The translations under genes and the position numbers were made by a program. 64,000 nucleotides of DNA. It comes from Mucilaginibacter tolerans. GTDB taxonomy: Bacteria; Bacteroidota; Bacteroidia; Sphingobacteriales; Sphingobacteriaceae. The notes under the pieces are model-generated. The model made no database searches. It saw only the letters and a program-made list of their open reading frames with translations, and was not told where the DNA came from. Location: positions 1 to 64,000 of the forward strand of contig NZ_JAUMKB010000005.1 of assembly GCF_030519375.1 (NCBI RefSeq), given 5' to 3'. Positions 54,157-63,354 of this stretch are shown in pieces (the stretch's first letter is position 1; each line of letters begins with the position of its first letter).

Positions 54157-54363
54157 ATGATAACGTTTAAAGTAGAAGGCGACTATATCCCGATGATTCA
54201 ATTGCTGAAAGCCACCAACCTGGTTGAAACCGGCGGAGAAGCGCAAATAGTTGTTGCTGAGGGCGAAGTAAAGTATAATGGAGAGGTAGATTATCGCAAA
54301 AGATTAAAAGTAAAAAAGGGCGATCTCGTTGAATTTCGTGGGACGAAGATCAAGGTTATATAG
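54157..54363 (+). CDS. S4-domain RNA-binding protein
   Basis: A 68-residue protein that is almost entirely an S4 RNA-binding domain, of the YbcJ/YaaA type (MIQLLKATNLVETGGEAQIV, GEVKYNGEVDYRKRLKVKKG, DLVEFRGTKIKVI). Expected to bind structured RNA, perhaps rRNA. It lies 3 bp before aroB and is probably co-transcribed with it. Confidence 0.9.
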   Translation: MITFKVEGDYIPMIQLLKATNLVETGGEAQIVVAEGEVKYNGEVDYRKRLKVKKGDLVEFRGTKIKVI

Positions 54364-54366
54364 GTT

Positions 54367-55440
54367 ATGAAAGCACTTAATAGCATCAGCTATCCAATTT
54401 ATTTTGAAAATACACTGACCGAGCTGGTCAATTTTATCAATCAAGGGAACTACTCCCGCTTTTTTGTTCTGACCGACGAGAACACAGGTAAACACTGCCT
54501 GCCACTGATCAGAAAATATATTGACAAACTGGACAATTTCGACATCATCGAGATTAATGCGGGTGAAGAGAACAAGAATATCGATTTCTGTGTAGGTGTT
54601 TGGAAAATGTTGATCGATTTCAGCGCAGACCGTCAAAGCTTATTAATTAACCTGGGCGGCGGTGTAATTAGTGATTTGGGGGGATTTGCGGCCTCAACCT
54701 ACAAAAGAGGTATTGACTTTGTACATATACCCACCACCTTGCTTTCGCAGGTAGACGCTTCTGTAGGCGGCAAAACAGGCATCGACCTGGATAACATCAA
54801 AAACATTATCGGTACATTCACTCAACCTAAGGCTGTTTTTATTGAACATTCTTTTTTGAATACCCTTCCTGCAAGGCAAATCCTTTCGGGCCTGGCTGAA
54901 ATGTTAAAGCATGGTTTAATATTCGACGCCGCATATTGGAGGGCATTAAAGGTCAGCGACTTGCACCATCCATCCGCGGAATTGGTTTATAAATCTGTTG
55001 AGATAAAAAACAAAGTGGTAATCGAAGACCCGCACGAAAAAGGGATCCGAAAGAGCCTAAACTTCGGCCATACCATAGGACATGCTGTTGAAACTTATTC
55101 GTTAATGCACGATGAAGATCCGCTTACTCATGGGGAGGCTATTGCCATTGGCATGATCTGCGAAGCAAAGCTGTCAAATATGAAAGTTGGCATGAGCGAT
55201 GCTGACCTTGCAGAAATTGTTGAAGTGATCGGTGGTTTGTACCCACGCTATACTATTTCTGAATCATGCTATAAAGAGCTCTACAGCATTATGCAGAAGG
55301 ATAAGAAAAACCAATCGGGCAGGATCAACTGTACGTTATTGACAAGTATCGGACAATGCCGTATTGACAATATCTGCACAGAAGACGAACTTTATGCTGG
55401 ATTGAACTATTATTCCACATTAAACAATGTATTCTCTTGA
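54367..55440 (+). CDS. aroB: 3-Dehydroquinate synthase
   Basis: A 357-residue NAD- and metal-dependent enzyme of the shikimate pathway, making 3-dehydroquinate from DAHP. Diagnostic segments: LINLGGGVISDLGGFAAST, IDFVHIPTTLLSQVDASVGG with KTGID, GLAEMLKHGLIFD, SLNFGHTIGHAVETYS and THGEAIAIGM, including the zinc-binding Glu and His residues. The start of the next gene overlaps its end by 14 bp. The DAHP synthase that supplies its substrate is also in this window (63355). Confidence 0.96.
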   Translation: MKALNSISYPIYFENTLTELVNFINQGNYSRFFVLTDENTGKHCLPLIRKYIDKLDNFDIIEINAGEENKNIDFCVGVWKMLIDFSADRQSLLINLGGGVISDLGGFAASTYKRGIDFVHIPTTLLSQVDASVGGKTGIDLDNIKNIIGTFTQPKAVFIEHSFLNTLPARQILSGLAEMLKHGLIFDAAYWRALKVSDLHHPSAELVYKSVEIKNKVVIEDPHEKGIRKSLNFGHTIGHAVETYSLMHDEDPLTHGEAIAIGMICEAKLSNMKVGMSDADLAEIVEVIGGLYPRYTISESCYKELYSIMQKDKKNQSGRINCTLLTSIGQCRIDNICTEDELYAGLNYYSTLNNVFS

Positions 55441-56335
55441 TAAACGAAGCGAAGCAGTAGTGGTGTTGATCACTGCATTGGCAGTGCTTACGCTTGTCGA
55501 GATGGGACTCAGTTATTGGGAAAACCGCAAATACTACGAAAAGCGAGACACTTTTACCAATATCTATCTCACGCTGCTGGCCTTCATACTAAACCTGGTT
55601 GTAAAAACATCCACTTTCTTTATATTGGATTATACCTGGCATTTCCGTCTGTTCGAGATAAAGAATGCTATTGCTTATTGGGTGATATTGGTTGTGGTGC
55701 AGGACTTTTTATACTGGGTATTGCATTACGTGGGCCATTATTGCAGACTGTTCTGGGCCATGCACGTTACGCATCACTCGTCCGAGCATTTCAATTTGAC
55801 TACGGGTTTCCGTTCTACTGTTTTTGAACCATTGTACCGTGTGTTTTTCTATTTACCACTGGCACTGATGGGGTTCAATGCGATAGATATTCTTTACGCT
55901 TACCTGATAACACAGCTATACGGCAATATTGTGCATACACAATACCATGTGAATCTGCCCAAATGGTACGGCTGGATATTTGTGACGCCATCACATCACC
56001 GTGTGCATCATGCGTCTAATATCCCCTACCTGGATAAAAATATGGGGATGATGTTTATCATCTGGGACCGCCTTTTCAGTACTTTCCAGGAAGAAAACGC
56101 TCCGGAACCGATCAAATACGGCCTGACCAAGCAACCGGAAGATACCGGGCCTGTAAACGTTCTTTTCCACGAATGGAAAGCATTATTCCGGGATATGAGA
56201 AAGGCGCCATCCTTTAAAGTCAAACTGCAATACCTGTTCAATCCACCCGGATGGAGCCACGATGGCAGCACGCAAACAGCAAGGGCGATGCAAAGAGAAT
56301 ATCGTTCTGCCGGACAAAGCCAGGAAATTTTATAA
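55427..56335 (+). CDS. Sterol desaturase/fatty acid hydroxylase-family protein
   Basis: A 302-residue integral membrane di-iron enzyme with four or five hydrophobic segments and the histidine clusters of the family: WVLHYVGH, MHVTHHSSEHFN and SHHRVHHASN, plus WDRLFSTF. It probably hydroxylates a membrane lipid or isoprenoid. The start lies inside the end of aroB, so the two are translationally coupled. Substrate unknown. Confidence 0.9.
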   Translation: MYSLDKRSEAVVVLITALAVLTLVEMGLSYWENRKYYEKRDTFTNIYLTLLAFILNLVVKTSTFFILDYTWHFRLFEIKNAIAYWVILVVVQDFLYWVLHYVGHYCRLFWAMHVTHHSSEHFNLTTGFRSTVFEPLYRVFFYLPLALMGFNAIDILYAYLITQLYGNIVHTQYHVNLPKWYGWIFVTPSHHRVHHASNIPYLDKNMGMMFIIWDRLFSTFQEENAPEPIKYGLTKQPEDTGPVNVLFHEWKALFRDMRKAPSFKVKLQYLFNPPGWSHDGSTQTARAMQREYRSAGQSQEIL

Positions 56336-56364
56336 TCTTTGGATGATTAATTCATCCAATTATC

Positions 56365-56823
56365 ATGCTTTACTCTGCATTAGTTTGCCGCCTGAAAACC
56401 CAGCACCTCGCCGTAGCCGAGCTCGTAAAAAACATAGATGACCAACGCCTAAACCAACATCCCGAACCCGGAAAATGGAGTATTAAAGATAACATAGCCC
56501 ACCTGGTAAGTTATCAGCCCGTGTTTATCAGCCGCGTGCATCAAATGCTAAAAGGCGATACACCGGCATTCAACGCTTATCGCGCCGACAATGAACCGGA
56601 TTTTAATGAAGCACAGGCATGGCCGCCAACCGATCTGCTCAATAAACTCAACGGCAACCGTCGCCAAATACTGGAACTGATCACCAATTTGTCTGACGGG
56701 GAGCTTTCATTGAAAGGCACCCACCCCAAATATAGCACAATGACGATCACAGAATGGACAGAATTTTTCCTATTGCATGAGGCGCATCATCTGTTTACGA
56801 TATTTAGGTTGGCGAAGGGATAA
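56365..56823 (+). CDS. DinB/YfiT-family protein
   Basis: A 152-residue four-helix protein of the DinB-like metalloenzyme superfamily, often thiol transferases or of unknown function. Metal-binding histidines are in WSIKDNIAHLVSYQ and FLLHEAHHLFTIFRLAKG. It follows the hydroxylase by 29 bp and is convergent with the AraC gene (3 bp apart). A second DinB-type gene at 52414 is interrupted by a stop codon. Confidence 0.88.
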   Translation: MLYSALVCRLKTQHLAVAELVKNIDDQRLNQHPEPGKWSIKDNIAHLVSYQPVFISRVHQMLKGDTPAFNAYRADNEPDFNEAQAWPPTDLLNKLNGNRRQILELITNLSDGELSLKGTHPKYSTMTITEWTEFFLLHEAHHLFTIFRLAKG

Positions 56824-56826
56824 ATT

Positions 56827-57786
56827 TTACAAGGCTGAATATTTTTTGGGTTTGACACCCATATGCTGCTCAAAAACCCTTGCGAAATGGCTCAGGTTGG
56901 TAAAACCCACTTTATAACCTGCAACTGCAACGGACAACTTTTCTTCCTTCAACAGGCGGGCGGCTTCTTTTATCCTGAAGCCCTGATAGTAGCTAAAAAT
57001 GCTGCTCCCGAAAATCTGACTGAACAAGCGTTTAAGCTTGGTTGGACTCATACCAGCACGAACGGCTAACTCCTGGATAACTGGTGGTGTATCCAAATGT
57101 CTAAGCATTTGCTCTTTTAGCTTATAAATGATCTGTATATCATGGCTATTTAAAGGATATAGCTTTTTCTCTTCCCGCTTTTCCAACTCCATCAACAACC
57201 TGCAGATCAGCTCCTCTGCTTTTACTCTCAGAAAAAATAATCGAAAAATATCGTCCACCTGTTCGGTGATCATTTCATCCGTAATGTTTTGCAATGAAGG
57301 GTAGATCATTTCCTCGAACAATAGTGGTCGTGTATTCTGCAACAAACTTTGCAAAACAGGCGACCTTTCTGACAGATTGAAAAGCCCACTCAAATAATTT
57401 GCATCTATTTCTATATTAACAGTAGCCGTATTTGTGTGGATTGAGATAAGCTCATCGGTATTTAGACGGCTCGTCCCGATCAAAACGGAAGGTGTCCCCG
57501 TTAAATGTTTTCCGGTTGCGCCCAGTTCCGCTTTGGGGAAGATCTTTTGAAACTTAAAAAATATCATTCTCCGGGCAGTATCGATATCCGAATTATCAAT
57601 GGTCATGTCATTGTGCAATTCATAATTGCTGATGAGCAATCGGATGTGATCATTAAAAACATAACCGGCACAATAACCTCTGCCAAATTTCTCGGGGATA
57701 TCTACCCTGCTGTTTTTTACTTCTTCGCCAAGTAAATCAGCGAATCTTAATAGAATATTGGGTACAGTTTGCCGCTTGTTTTTCAT
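56827..57786 (-). CDS. AraC-family regulator divergent from Tet(X)-like gene
   Basis: A 319-residue regulator with a variable N-terminal domain and C-terminal AraC helix-turn-helix pair (VIQELAVRAGMSPTKLKRLF, then KLSVAVAGYKVGFTNLSHFA followed by RVFEQHMGVKPKKYS). It is transcribed away from the flavin monooxygenase gene with 87 bp between the starts, the usual layout for a regulator and its target. Whether it senses a drug or a natural substrate of the enzyme is unknown. Confidence 0.92.
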   Translation of the reverse strand: MKNKRQTVPNILLRFADLLGEEVKNSRVDIPEKFGRGYCAGYVFNDHIRLLISNYELHNDMTIDNSDIDTARRMIFFKFQKIFPKAELGATGKHLTGTPSVLIGTSRLNTDELISIHTNTATVNIEIDANYLSGLFNLSERSPVLQSLLQNTRPLLFEEMIYPSLQNITDEMITEQVDDIFRLFFLRVKAEELICRLLMELEKREEKKLYPLNSHDIQIIYKLKEQMLRHLDTPPVIQELAVRAGMSPTKLKRLFSQIFGSSIFSYYQGFRIKEAARLLKEEKLSVAVAGYKVGFTNLSHFARVFEQHMGVKPKKYSAL

Positions 57787-57816
57787 TACATAAAAGTCTT
57801 TTATGACTATTTTTAA

Positions 57817-59013
<1,197 letters not shown>

Positions 59014-59174
59014 TCACCATAGCGCATCGCAAGAGATTTGCAGGATATCCTTTTGCAATCAAAAAAGGCCTGAACGGACAGGCTTCCAATTTAAAGTCAA
59101 TCCTTCGGACCCATTCCCCTTGCAGTTCTACCCGATTAACCTTTACTTTATTGAACCATTATTAACCTGACTCA

Positions 59175-60455
59175 ATGAACCAACTTTTTGACCGGCTGTC
59201 GGTACCGTATCGTTACCGCGTGCTGGTGTTGCTTTGCTCACTTACCACATTGACCTATATGGACCGCATCTGCATCTCCATTGTGGGTGTGCGTATCAAG
59301 GCTGATCTGCACCTGAGCAACGAAAAATTTGGATGGGTACTGGCCACTTTTGCACTGGCTTATGCCATCTTCGAAATTCCTTCGGGTATGCTTGGCGATC
59401 GCATAGGTCCTAAAAAGGTTTTTATTCGCATAGTGATAGCATGGTCGATATTTACCGCGCTTACGGGCCTTGTAAACGGGCTGATAAGCCTGCTCGTTAT
59501 TCGGTTTTTGTTCGGCATGGGCGAATCGGGCACCTACCCGAACGCCATTTTGGTGGTTTCACGATGGTTTCCTGTAAGCGAAACGGGCAAGGCATTGTCG
59601 TGGGTAGGCATTGGCTCACAGATAGGCTCCGCGCTTGCCCCGCTTATTATTGTGCCGTTAGCGGTGAACTACGGATGGAGGGTGCCATTTTTCGTCGTCG
59701 GTTGCATTGGTTTACTATGGACGAGTATATGCTACACGTGGTTCCGCGATTTTCCCTGGCAAATGAAAGCTATGCCTGATACCGAAAAACAACTCATCGA
59801 ATCACAGTGCCGGCATAAGCATGGCCAGCACCTGGTACCGTGGAAACTCATCTTTCGAAACAGTACCTTATGGCCGCTGATGCTGATGTATTTCTGCTGC
59901 CAGTGGGCCAATTACTTTTTTATTGCCTGGATGCCGGTTTACTTGCAGGAGGGCCGAGGTTTTTCAGAAAACGGCATGAAACAGGTTACCTCCCTGCTTT
60001 TTGTGGTGGGCATAAGCGGCTTTTTGGCGGGCGGCGCGGCCGGTGACTGGCTGCTGAAACAAAAAGGGCTTAAATTGGGACGCCGGCTTACCGGAATGCT
60101 GGGACTGGGCTGCTGTGGAATATTGTTGTTCGTGGCCGGATTTTCTGTCAATAACACCATGACTGCATGTTGTCTTATCGGTGCAAATTTTGCCTTCTCG
60201 TTCGGGGTAATGGTATCTTACGCGGTGTGTGCTGATATCGGCCGCAACAATGCCGGCACCGTAACCGGCGCAATGAACTTTTTCGGGCAAATGGGTGCGT
60301 TCTTCCTCGCTCTTATTTTCGGGCAGATTGTACAGGCCACGCATCGTTTTGATTATCCGGTGTATGTGGTGGGCACAGTGCTAATAATAGGCTGTTTGCT
60401 TTGGTTGGCCATTGACGCTGAAAAGCAACTGCCGGAGATTGGCCATATTAGTTAG
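59175..60455 (+). CDS. MFS transporter, ACS (anion:cation symporter) type
   Basis: A 426-residue inner-membrane permease with about twelve hydrophobic segments. Family marks of the ACS group: YMDRICISIVGVRIKADLHL, IPSGMLGDRIGPKKVFIRIV, GMGESGTYPNAILVVSRWFP and LVPWKLIFRNSTLWPLML. Members move organic anions such as hexuronates, glucarate or phthalate with protons or sodium. No matching catabolic gene is adjacent, so the substrate is open. Confidence 0.88.
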   Translation: MNQLFDRLSVPYRYRVLVLLCSLTTLTYMDRICISIVGVRIKADLHLSNEKFGWVLATFALAYAIFEIPSGMLGDRIGPKKVFIRIVIAWSIFTALTGLVNGLISLLVIRFLFGMGESGTYPNAILVVSRWFPVSETGKALSWVGIGSQIGSALAPLIIVPLAVNYGWRVPFFVVGCIGLLWTSICYTWFRDFPWQMKAMPDTEKQLIESQCRHKHGQHLVPWKLIFRNSTLWPLMLMYFCCQWANYFFIAWMPVYLQEGRGFSENGMKQVTSLLFVVGISGFLAGGAAGDWLLKQKGLKLGRRLTGMLGLGCCGILLFVAGFSVNNTMTACCLIGANFAFSFGVMVSYAVCADIGRNNAGTVTGAMNFFGQMGAFFLALIFGQIVQATHRFDYPVYVVGTVLIIGCLLWLAIDAEKQLPEIGHIS

Positions 60456-60579
60456 TACTGTTTAAATTTCGGACATCGGGCTGTCGCAAAACACCCCCTC
60501 GATTGGCATTTTCACCCCTCATTAGCATTGGCGTTCCTGCTATATCTTTATAGGATCATATTACCATTTTCCCTTCATC

Positions 60580-61386
60580 ATGATCCATTCAACTAGTTTA
60601 GCAAAGAAATGCACCAGGGGCTTATGCTTCTTTTTTGTGCCAATCTTATCAGTTTTGAGTTTAATAATATCCTTTCCGGCTTTTTGCCAGGAAACCGCCG
60701 CCACGAGGCTTGAAAAAATGCCGCCTGACCTGGAGCGGGATTTTGCGTTAAGTGCATTACCACCACACCTGAGAAAAGACGCTACGGTTTACTTGTTAGA
60801 TCCGGCCAAAGGCTATTACGTCGCTAAGAAAGGAACTAACGGCTTCATTTGCTATATTGAAAGAACAGCATGGGAATGGGGAGAGTTCAGGAATGATGTC
60901 GCCGCACCCATCAGCTATGACGCTGAGGGCGCCCGGAAAATTTTTACTGTAACGATGGATGTGGCAGCTATGCGGGCGTCTGGAAAATATACCGCTAAAC
61001 AGGTTAAGGATATCGTAATAGACAGGATCAGGAAAGGCATTTACAAAGCGCCGTCCAGGTCCGGCGTTTCTTATATGCTGGCTCCGCTTATGCGCGTATA
61101 CCCGGGCAACCCGCCTAATAATCAAGTCATGACCATGAGCATGCCGCATTATATGTTTTATGCTCCGTATTTAAATAATTCAGACATCGGCGGTGACACG
61201 ACGAATGGCCCTTTTGTAAACAATCCGGATAATGCCGTTCTGGGAGACAGGAAAGGGCCATATGGTTTTATTATTTTGCCTGCGGGGAAATCAGAGCAAG
61301 CTAAAATAGTGGAGGACGGCAGCGATCTGCTGAAAAGACTTGCTGCTTATAAGCCTTATTTTAGGACCAAGCCAGGAGAAATGTAA
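60580..61386 (+). CDS. Exported protein of unknown function
   Basis: A 268-residue protein with a long hydrophobic signal (CFFFVPILSVLSLIISFPAF, cut near FCQ). The mature part is mixed alpha/beta with no catalytic motif I recognise; notable segments are ERTAWEWGEFRNDVAAPISY, GVSYMLAPLMRVYP and HYMFYAPYLNNSDIGGD. Probably periplasmic. It stands alone, convergent with the next gene. Confidence 0.75.
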   Translation: MIHSTSLAKKCTRGLCFFFVPILSVLSLIISFPAFCQETAATRLEKMPPDLERDFALSALPPHLRKDATVYLLDPAKGYYVAKKGTNGFICYIERTAWEWGEFRNDVAAPISYDAEGARKIFTVTMDVAAMRASGKYTAKQVKDIVIDRIRKGIYKAPSRSGVSYMLAPLMRVYPGNPPNNQVMTMSMPHYMFYAPYLNNSDIGGDTTNGPFVNNPDNAVLGDRKGPYGFIILPAGKSEQAKIVEDGSDLLKRLAAYKPYFRTKPGEM

Positions 61387-61506
61387 AGTTGATAATGTCA
61401 TTAAATAACACAGGGTCTTCTTCTACGGAAGACCCTGCTAAAACGGAAGACATAATTTCGGCATCAGAGCCCATCCCAATTTGGCTCGGTTGTAATTTGA
61501 GATCGA

Positions 61507-61857
61507 TTACTTTGCTTTGGTCAGATCGAACGACATATCGCCCTGGGGGCCTTTGAAGGTAAGGGTGATCGTATTAGCATCTTTAACTTTACCTGTCACT
61601 TTCATCACATCGCCCATCATAGGCATGCTGAATGCGATATCATCCCCTTTTATTGTGCCGTCGGAAATTTTTATTTCGTTGCCATCTGGGCCTTTCGTAC
61701 TACCGGCCAGCGCTTCGCCGTCCTGTTTAAAGTCATAAGCCACATCAAACTGGTCGTTAATTTTTCCCGTCCAGTGCCCGGTGATGTCGCTCACGAATGA
61801 ACTGAGGGTAATGATGAGGCCAACAAGCGCCGCCATGCATACTATTTTCTTGATCAT
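61507..61857 (-). CDS. Small exported beta-rich protein
   Basis: A 116-residue protein with a signal peptide (MIKKIVCMAALVGLIITLSS). The mature part is a repeating beta pattern (ITGHWTGKINDQFDVAYDFK, EIKISDGTIKGDDIAFSMPM, VKDANTITLTFKGPQGDMSF) like the lipocalin-like domains that occur singly or fused to glycosidases in this phylum. Ligand and role unknown. Confidence 0.78.
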   Translation of the reverse strand: MIKKIVCMAALVGLIITLSSFVSDITGHWTGKINDQFDVAYDFKQDGEALAGSTKGPDGNEIKISDGTIKGDDIAFSMPMMGDVMKVTGKVKDANTITLTFKGPQGDMSFDLTKAK

Positions 61858-62182
61858 AATTTCGTTGTTTTAGGGTGAATACCTTTGTTAATAGATTTGA
61901 TAATACTAAGGAACGGACCATATGCAACAAGGCAAAATACAATAGACCTTGAGGAGGAATGCATAGATGAACGGGTGGTTTTGGATGATGAAAAAGATTC
62001 GCCGCTTACAATTCCTGTGATAAAATTAATCTTGAAGAGATATAATCATTTTATAAAATCACAAAAGAAAGTAAGCTTCTCCAGCAAATAAAATTTGGTT
62101 ATTTCCCTATTTTTTCAAAAAAATAAAATTTTCTATTGACGGAATGTTTTTTTAGCGTACATTTACGGCATAAACAAAAACA
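61858..62182. other. AT-rich intergenic region
   Basis: About 325 bp between the small exported protein and the pheA leader. An open frame at 61885-62091 has no ATG and no recognisable family, so I do not call it a gene. Poly-T and poly-A runs near 62110-62150 probably belong to the pheA promoter region, but no clear -33/-7 pair was identified. Confidence 0.5.
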
Positions 62183-62248
62183 ATGAAGTTTAACAACGCA
62201 TATTTTTATGGCTACTACTTTTACTTTACCAGTAAGAGCCGGGACTAA
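62183..62248 (+). CDS. Phe/Tyr-rich leader peptide of pheA operon
   Basis: A 21-codon frame starting MKFNNAYFYGYYFYF, with nine of its first fifteen codons Phe (4) or Tyr (5), ending TSKSRD-stop. It lies 77 bp before pheA. Such aromatic-rich peptides act as sensors of charged tRNA-Phe/Tyr: a ribosome stalled on these codons changes the fold of the RNA downstream. Its last codons overlap one arm of the switch. Expression has not been seen, but the composition is far from chance. Confidence 0.88.
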   Translation: MKFNNAYFYGYYFYFTSKSRD

Positions 62249-62310
62249 TATGCACTAACAAACATATAAAGTAAACTGAAAAGTCCCGGCCGAACAAGCC
62301 GGGACTTTTT
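62238..62310 (+). promoter_or_regulatory. Transcription attenuator of pheA
   Basis: Three short segments compete: GCCGGGACT at 62238-62246 (inside the end of the leader peptide gene), AGTCCCGGC at 62282-62290, and GCCGGGACT again at 62298-62306 followed by TTTTT. The second and third form a strong intrinsic terminator 16 bp before pheA. The first is an exact copy of the third, so it can pair with the second instead. A ribosome at the leader stop covers the first and lets the terminator form; a ribosome stalled earlier leaves it free as antiterminator. Confidence 0.88.
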
Positions 62311-62325
62311 GCTTTAAACGGGTTT

Positions 62326-63246
62326 ATGAAGGATAAAAGAACAAGAGTAGCTATCCAGGGGATCAGGGCCTCATTTCACGAAGAAGCCGCATTTCTGCAT
62401 TTTGGCGAGGAAATTCAAACTATTGAGTGCAACTCATTCAAACAGACTTTTGAGGCTTTGCAGAACAAAGAGGCCGATTACATCGTGATGGCCATCGAAA
62501 ACAGCATCGCCGGCAGCATCCTGCCCAACTATTCGCTGATGTTGAGCTATGGCTTCCCTGTTGTAGGCGAGGTGTATCTGCCCATCCAACTGCACCTGAT
62601 GGCGCTTCCGGGTGTTAAGTTCGAGGACATTAAGTATGTAACCTCCCACCCTATTGCTATCCGTCAGTGCATTGACTTCTTTGACGAATACCCGCACCTG
62701 AAAATTGTAGAAAGCAGCGATACCGCTGCCTGCGCAAAGCGTATCCGCGACGAAAACCTGCGCGATACCGTTGCCATTGCCAATACGCTAGCTGCCAAAC
62801 TTTACCAGCTGGATGTATTGGAGCGCCGTATCGAATCGAACAAAAAGAATTTCACCCGTTTCCTGATCCTTACGAATCATGATAACGTAGAGAAAAAGGA
62901 TAACAATAAAGCCTCATTGTGCTTCCAGGTGAGCAACCAGGTAGGTGCTTTGGCCCGGGTGCTGCAAATATTTGCCGAACAAAACATTAACATGAGTAAA
63001 ATACAGTCGATGCCGGTAATCGGTAAACGCAATGAGTATAACTTTTATGTGGACGTGGAGTGGGAAAACAACAAGCAGTATGATACGGCTATCAGACAGG
63101 TATTAAAGTATACGCACAATTTCAATATCCTGGGCGAATATCAGCGCCATGAGGACGAACACACGCAGAATGAGCGAGAACAAAAATTAAGAGCACAGGA
63201 AGTAATCTCCCGTAAGTACATCAGTGTAAAGAAAATAGTAAAGTAG
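62326..63246 (+). CDS. pheA: Prephenate dehydratase
   Basis: A 306-residue cytoplasmic enzyme converting prephenate to phenylpyruvate in phenylalanine biosynthesis. The catalytic domain has the family pattern (VAIQGIRASFHEEAAFLHF, YIVMAIENSIAGSILPNYSL, SSDTAACAKRIRDE, and the NFTRFLIL motif with the essential Thr). A C-terminal ACT domain (ALARVLQIFAEQNINMSKIQ) should bind phenylalanine for feedback inhibition. No chorismate mutase domain is fused here; that activity is expected on the DAHP synthase that follows. Transcription is gated by the leader attenuator upstream. Confidence 0.95.
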   Translation: MKDKRTRVAIQGIRASFHEEAAFLHFGEEIQTIECNSFKQTFEALQNKEADYIVMAIENSIAGSILPNYSLMLSYGFPVVGEVYLPIQLHLMALPGVKFEDIKYVTSHPIAIRQCIDFFDEYPHLKIVESSDTAACAKRIRDENLRDTVAIANTLAAKLYQLDVLERRIESNKKNFTRFLILTNHDNVEKKDNNKASLCFQVSNQVGALARVLQIFAEQNINMSKIQSMPVIGKRNEYNFYVDVEWENNKQYDTAIRQVLKYTHNFNILGEYQRHEDEHTQNEREQKLRAQEVISRKYISVKKIVK

Positions 63247-63251
63247 TTAAA

Positions 63252-63337
63252 TCGGAAAGTCGGAGAAGTCCGAAAGAAAAATAAAAGTAATTAACCCAAA
63301 GAAAAAACCTTCCGGACTTGCCGACTTTCGGACTTCC
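63252..63337. repeat. Inverted array of ~9-bp AGTCCGAAA-like units
   Basis: Between pheA and the DAHP synthase gene, tandem units of about 9 bp (TCGGAAAG, TCGGAGAAG, TCCGAAAG) at 63252-63276 are answered by inverted units at 63309-63337. AGTCCGAAAG (63267-63276) and CTTTCGGACT (63325-63334) pair perfectly over 10 bp, and neighbouring units allow other registers. This could be a mobile intergenic repeat or a transcript hairpin. Confidence 0.75.
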
Positions 63338-63354
63338 GGACTAAACAAACAAGT

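Noticed and set aside
61885..62091. 68-codon frame upstream of the pheA leader
   Set aside because: Begins only at TTG, has no upstream ribosome site and no recognisable domain.
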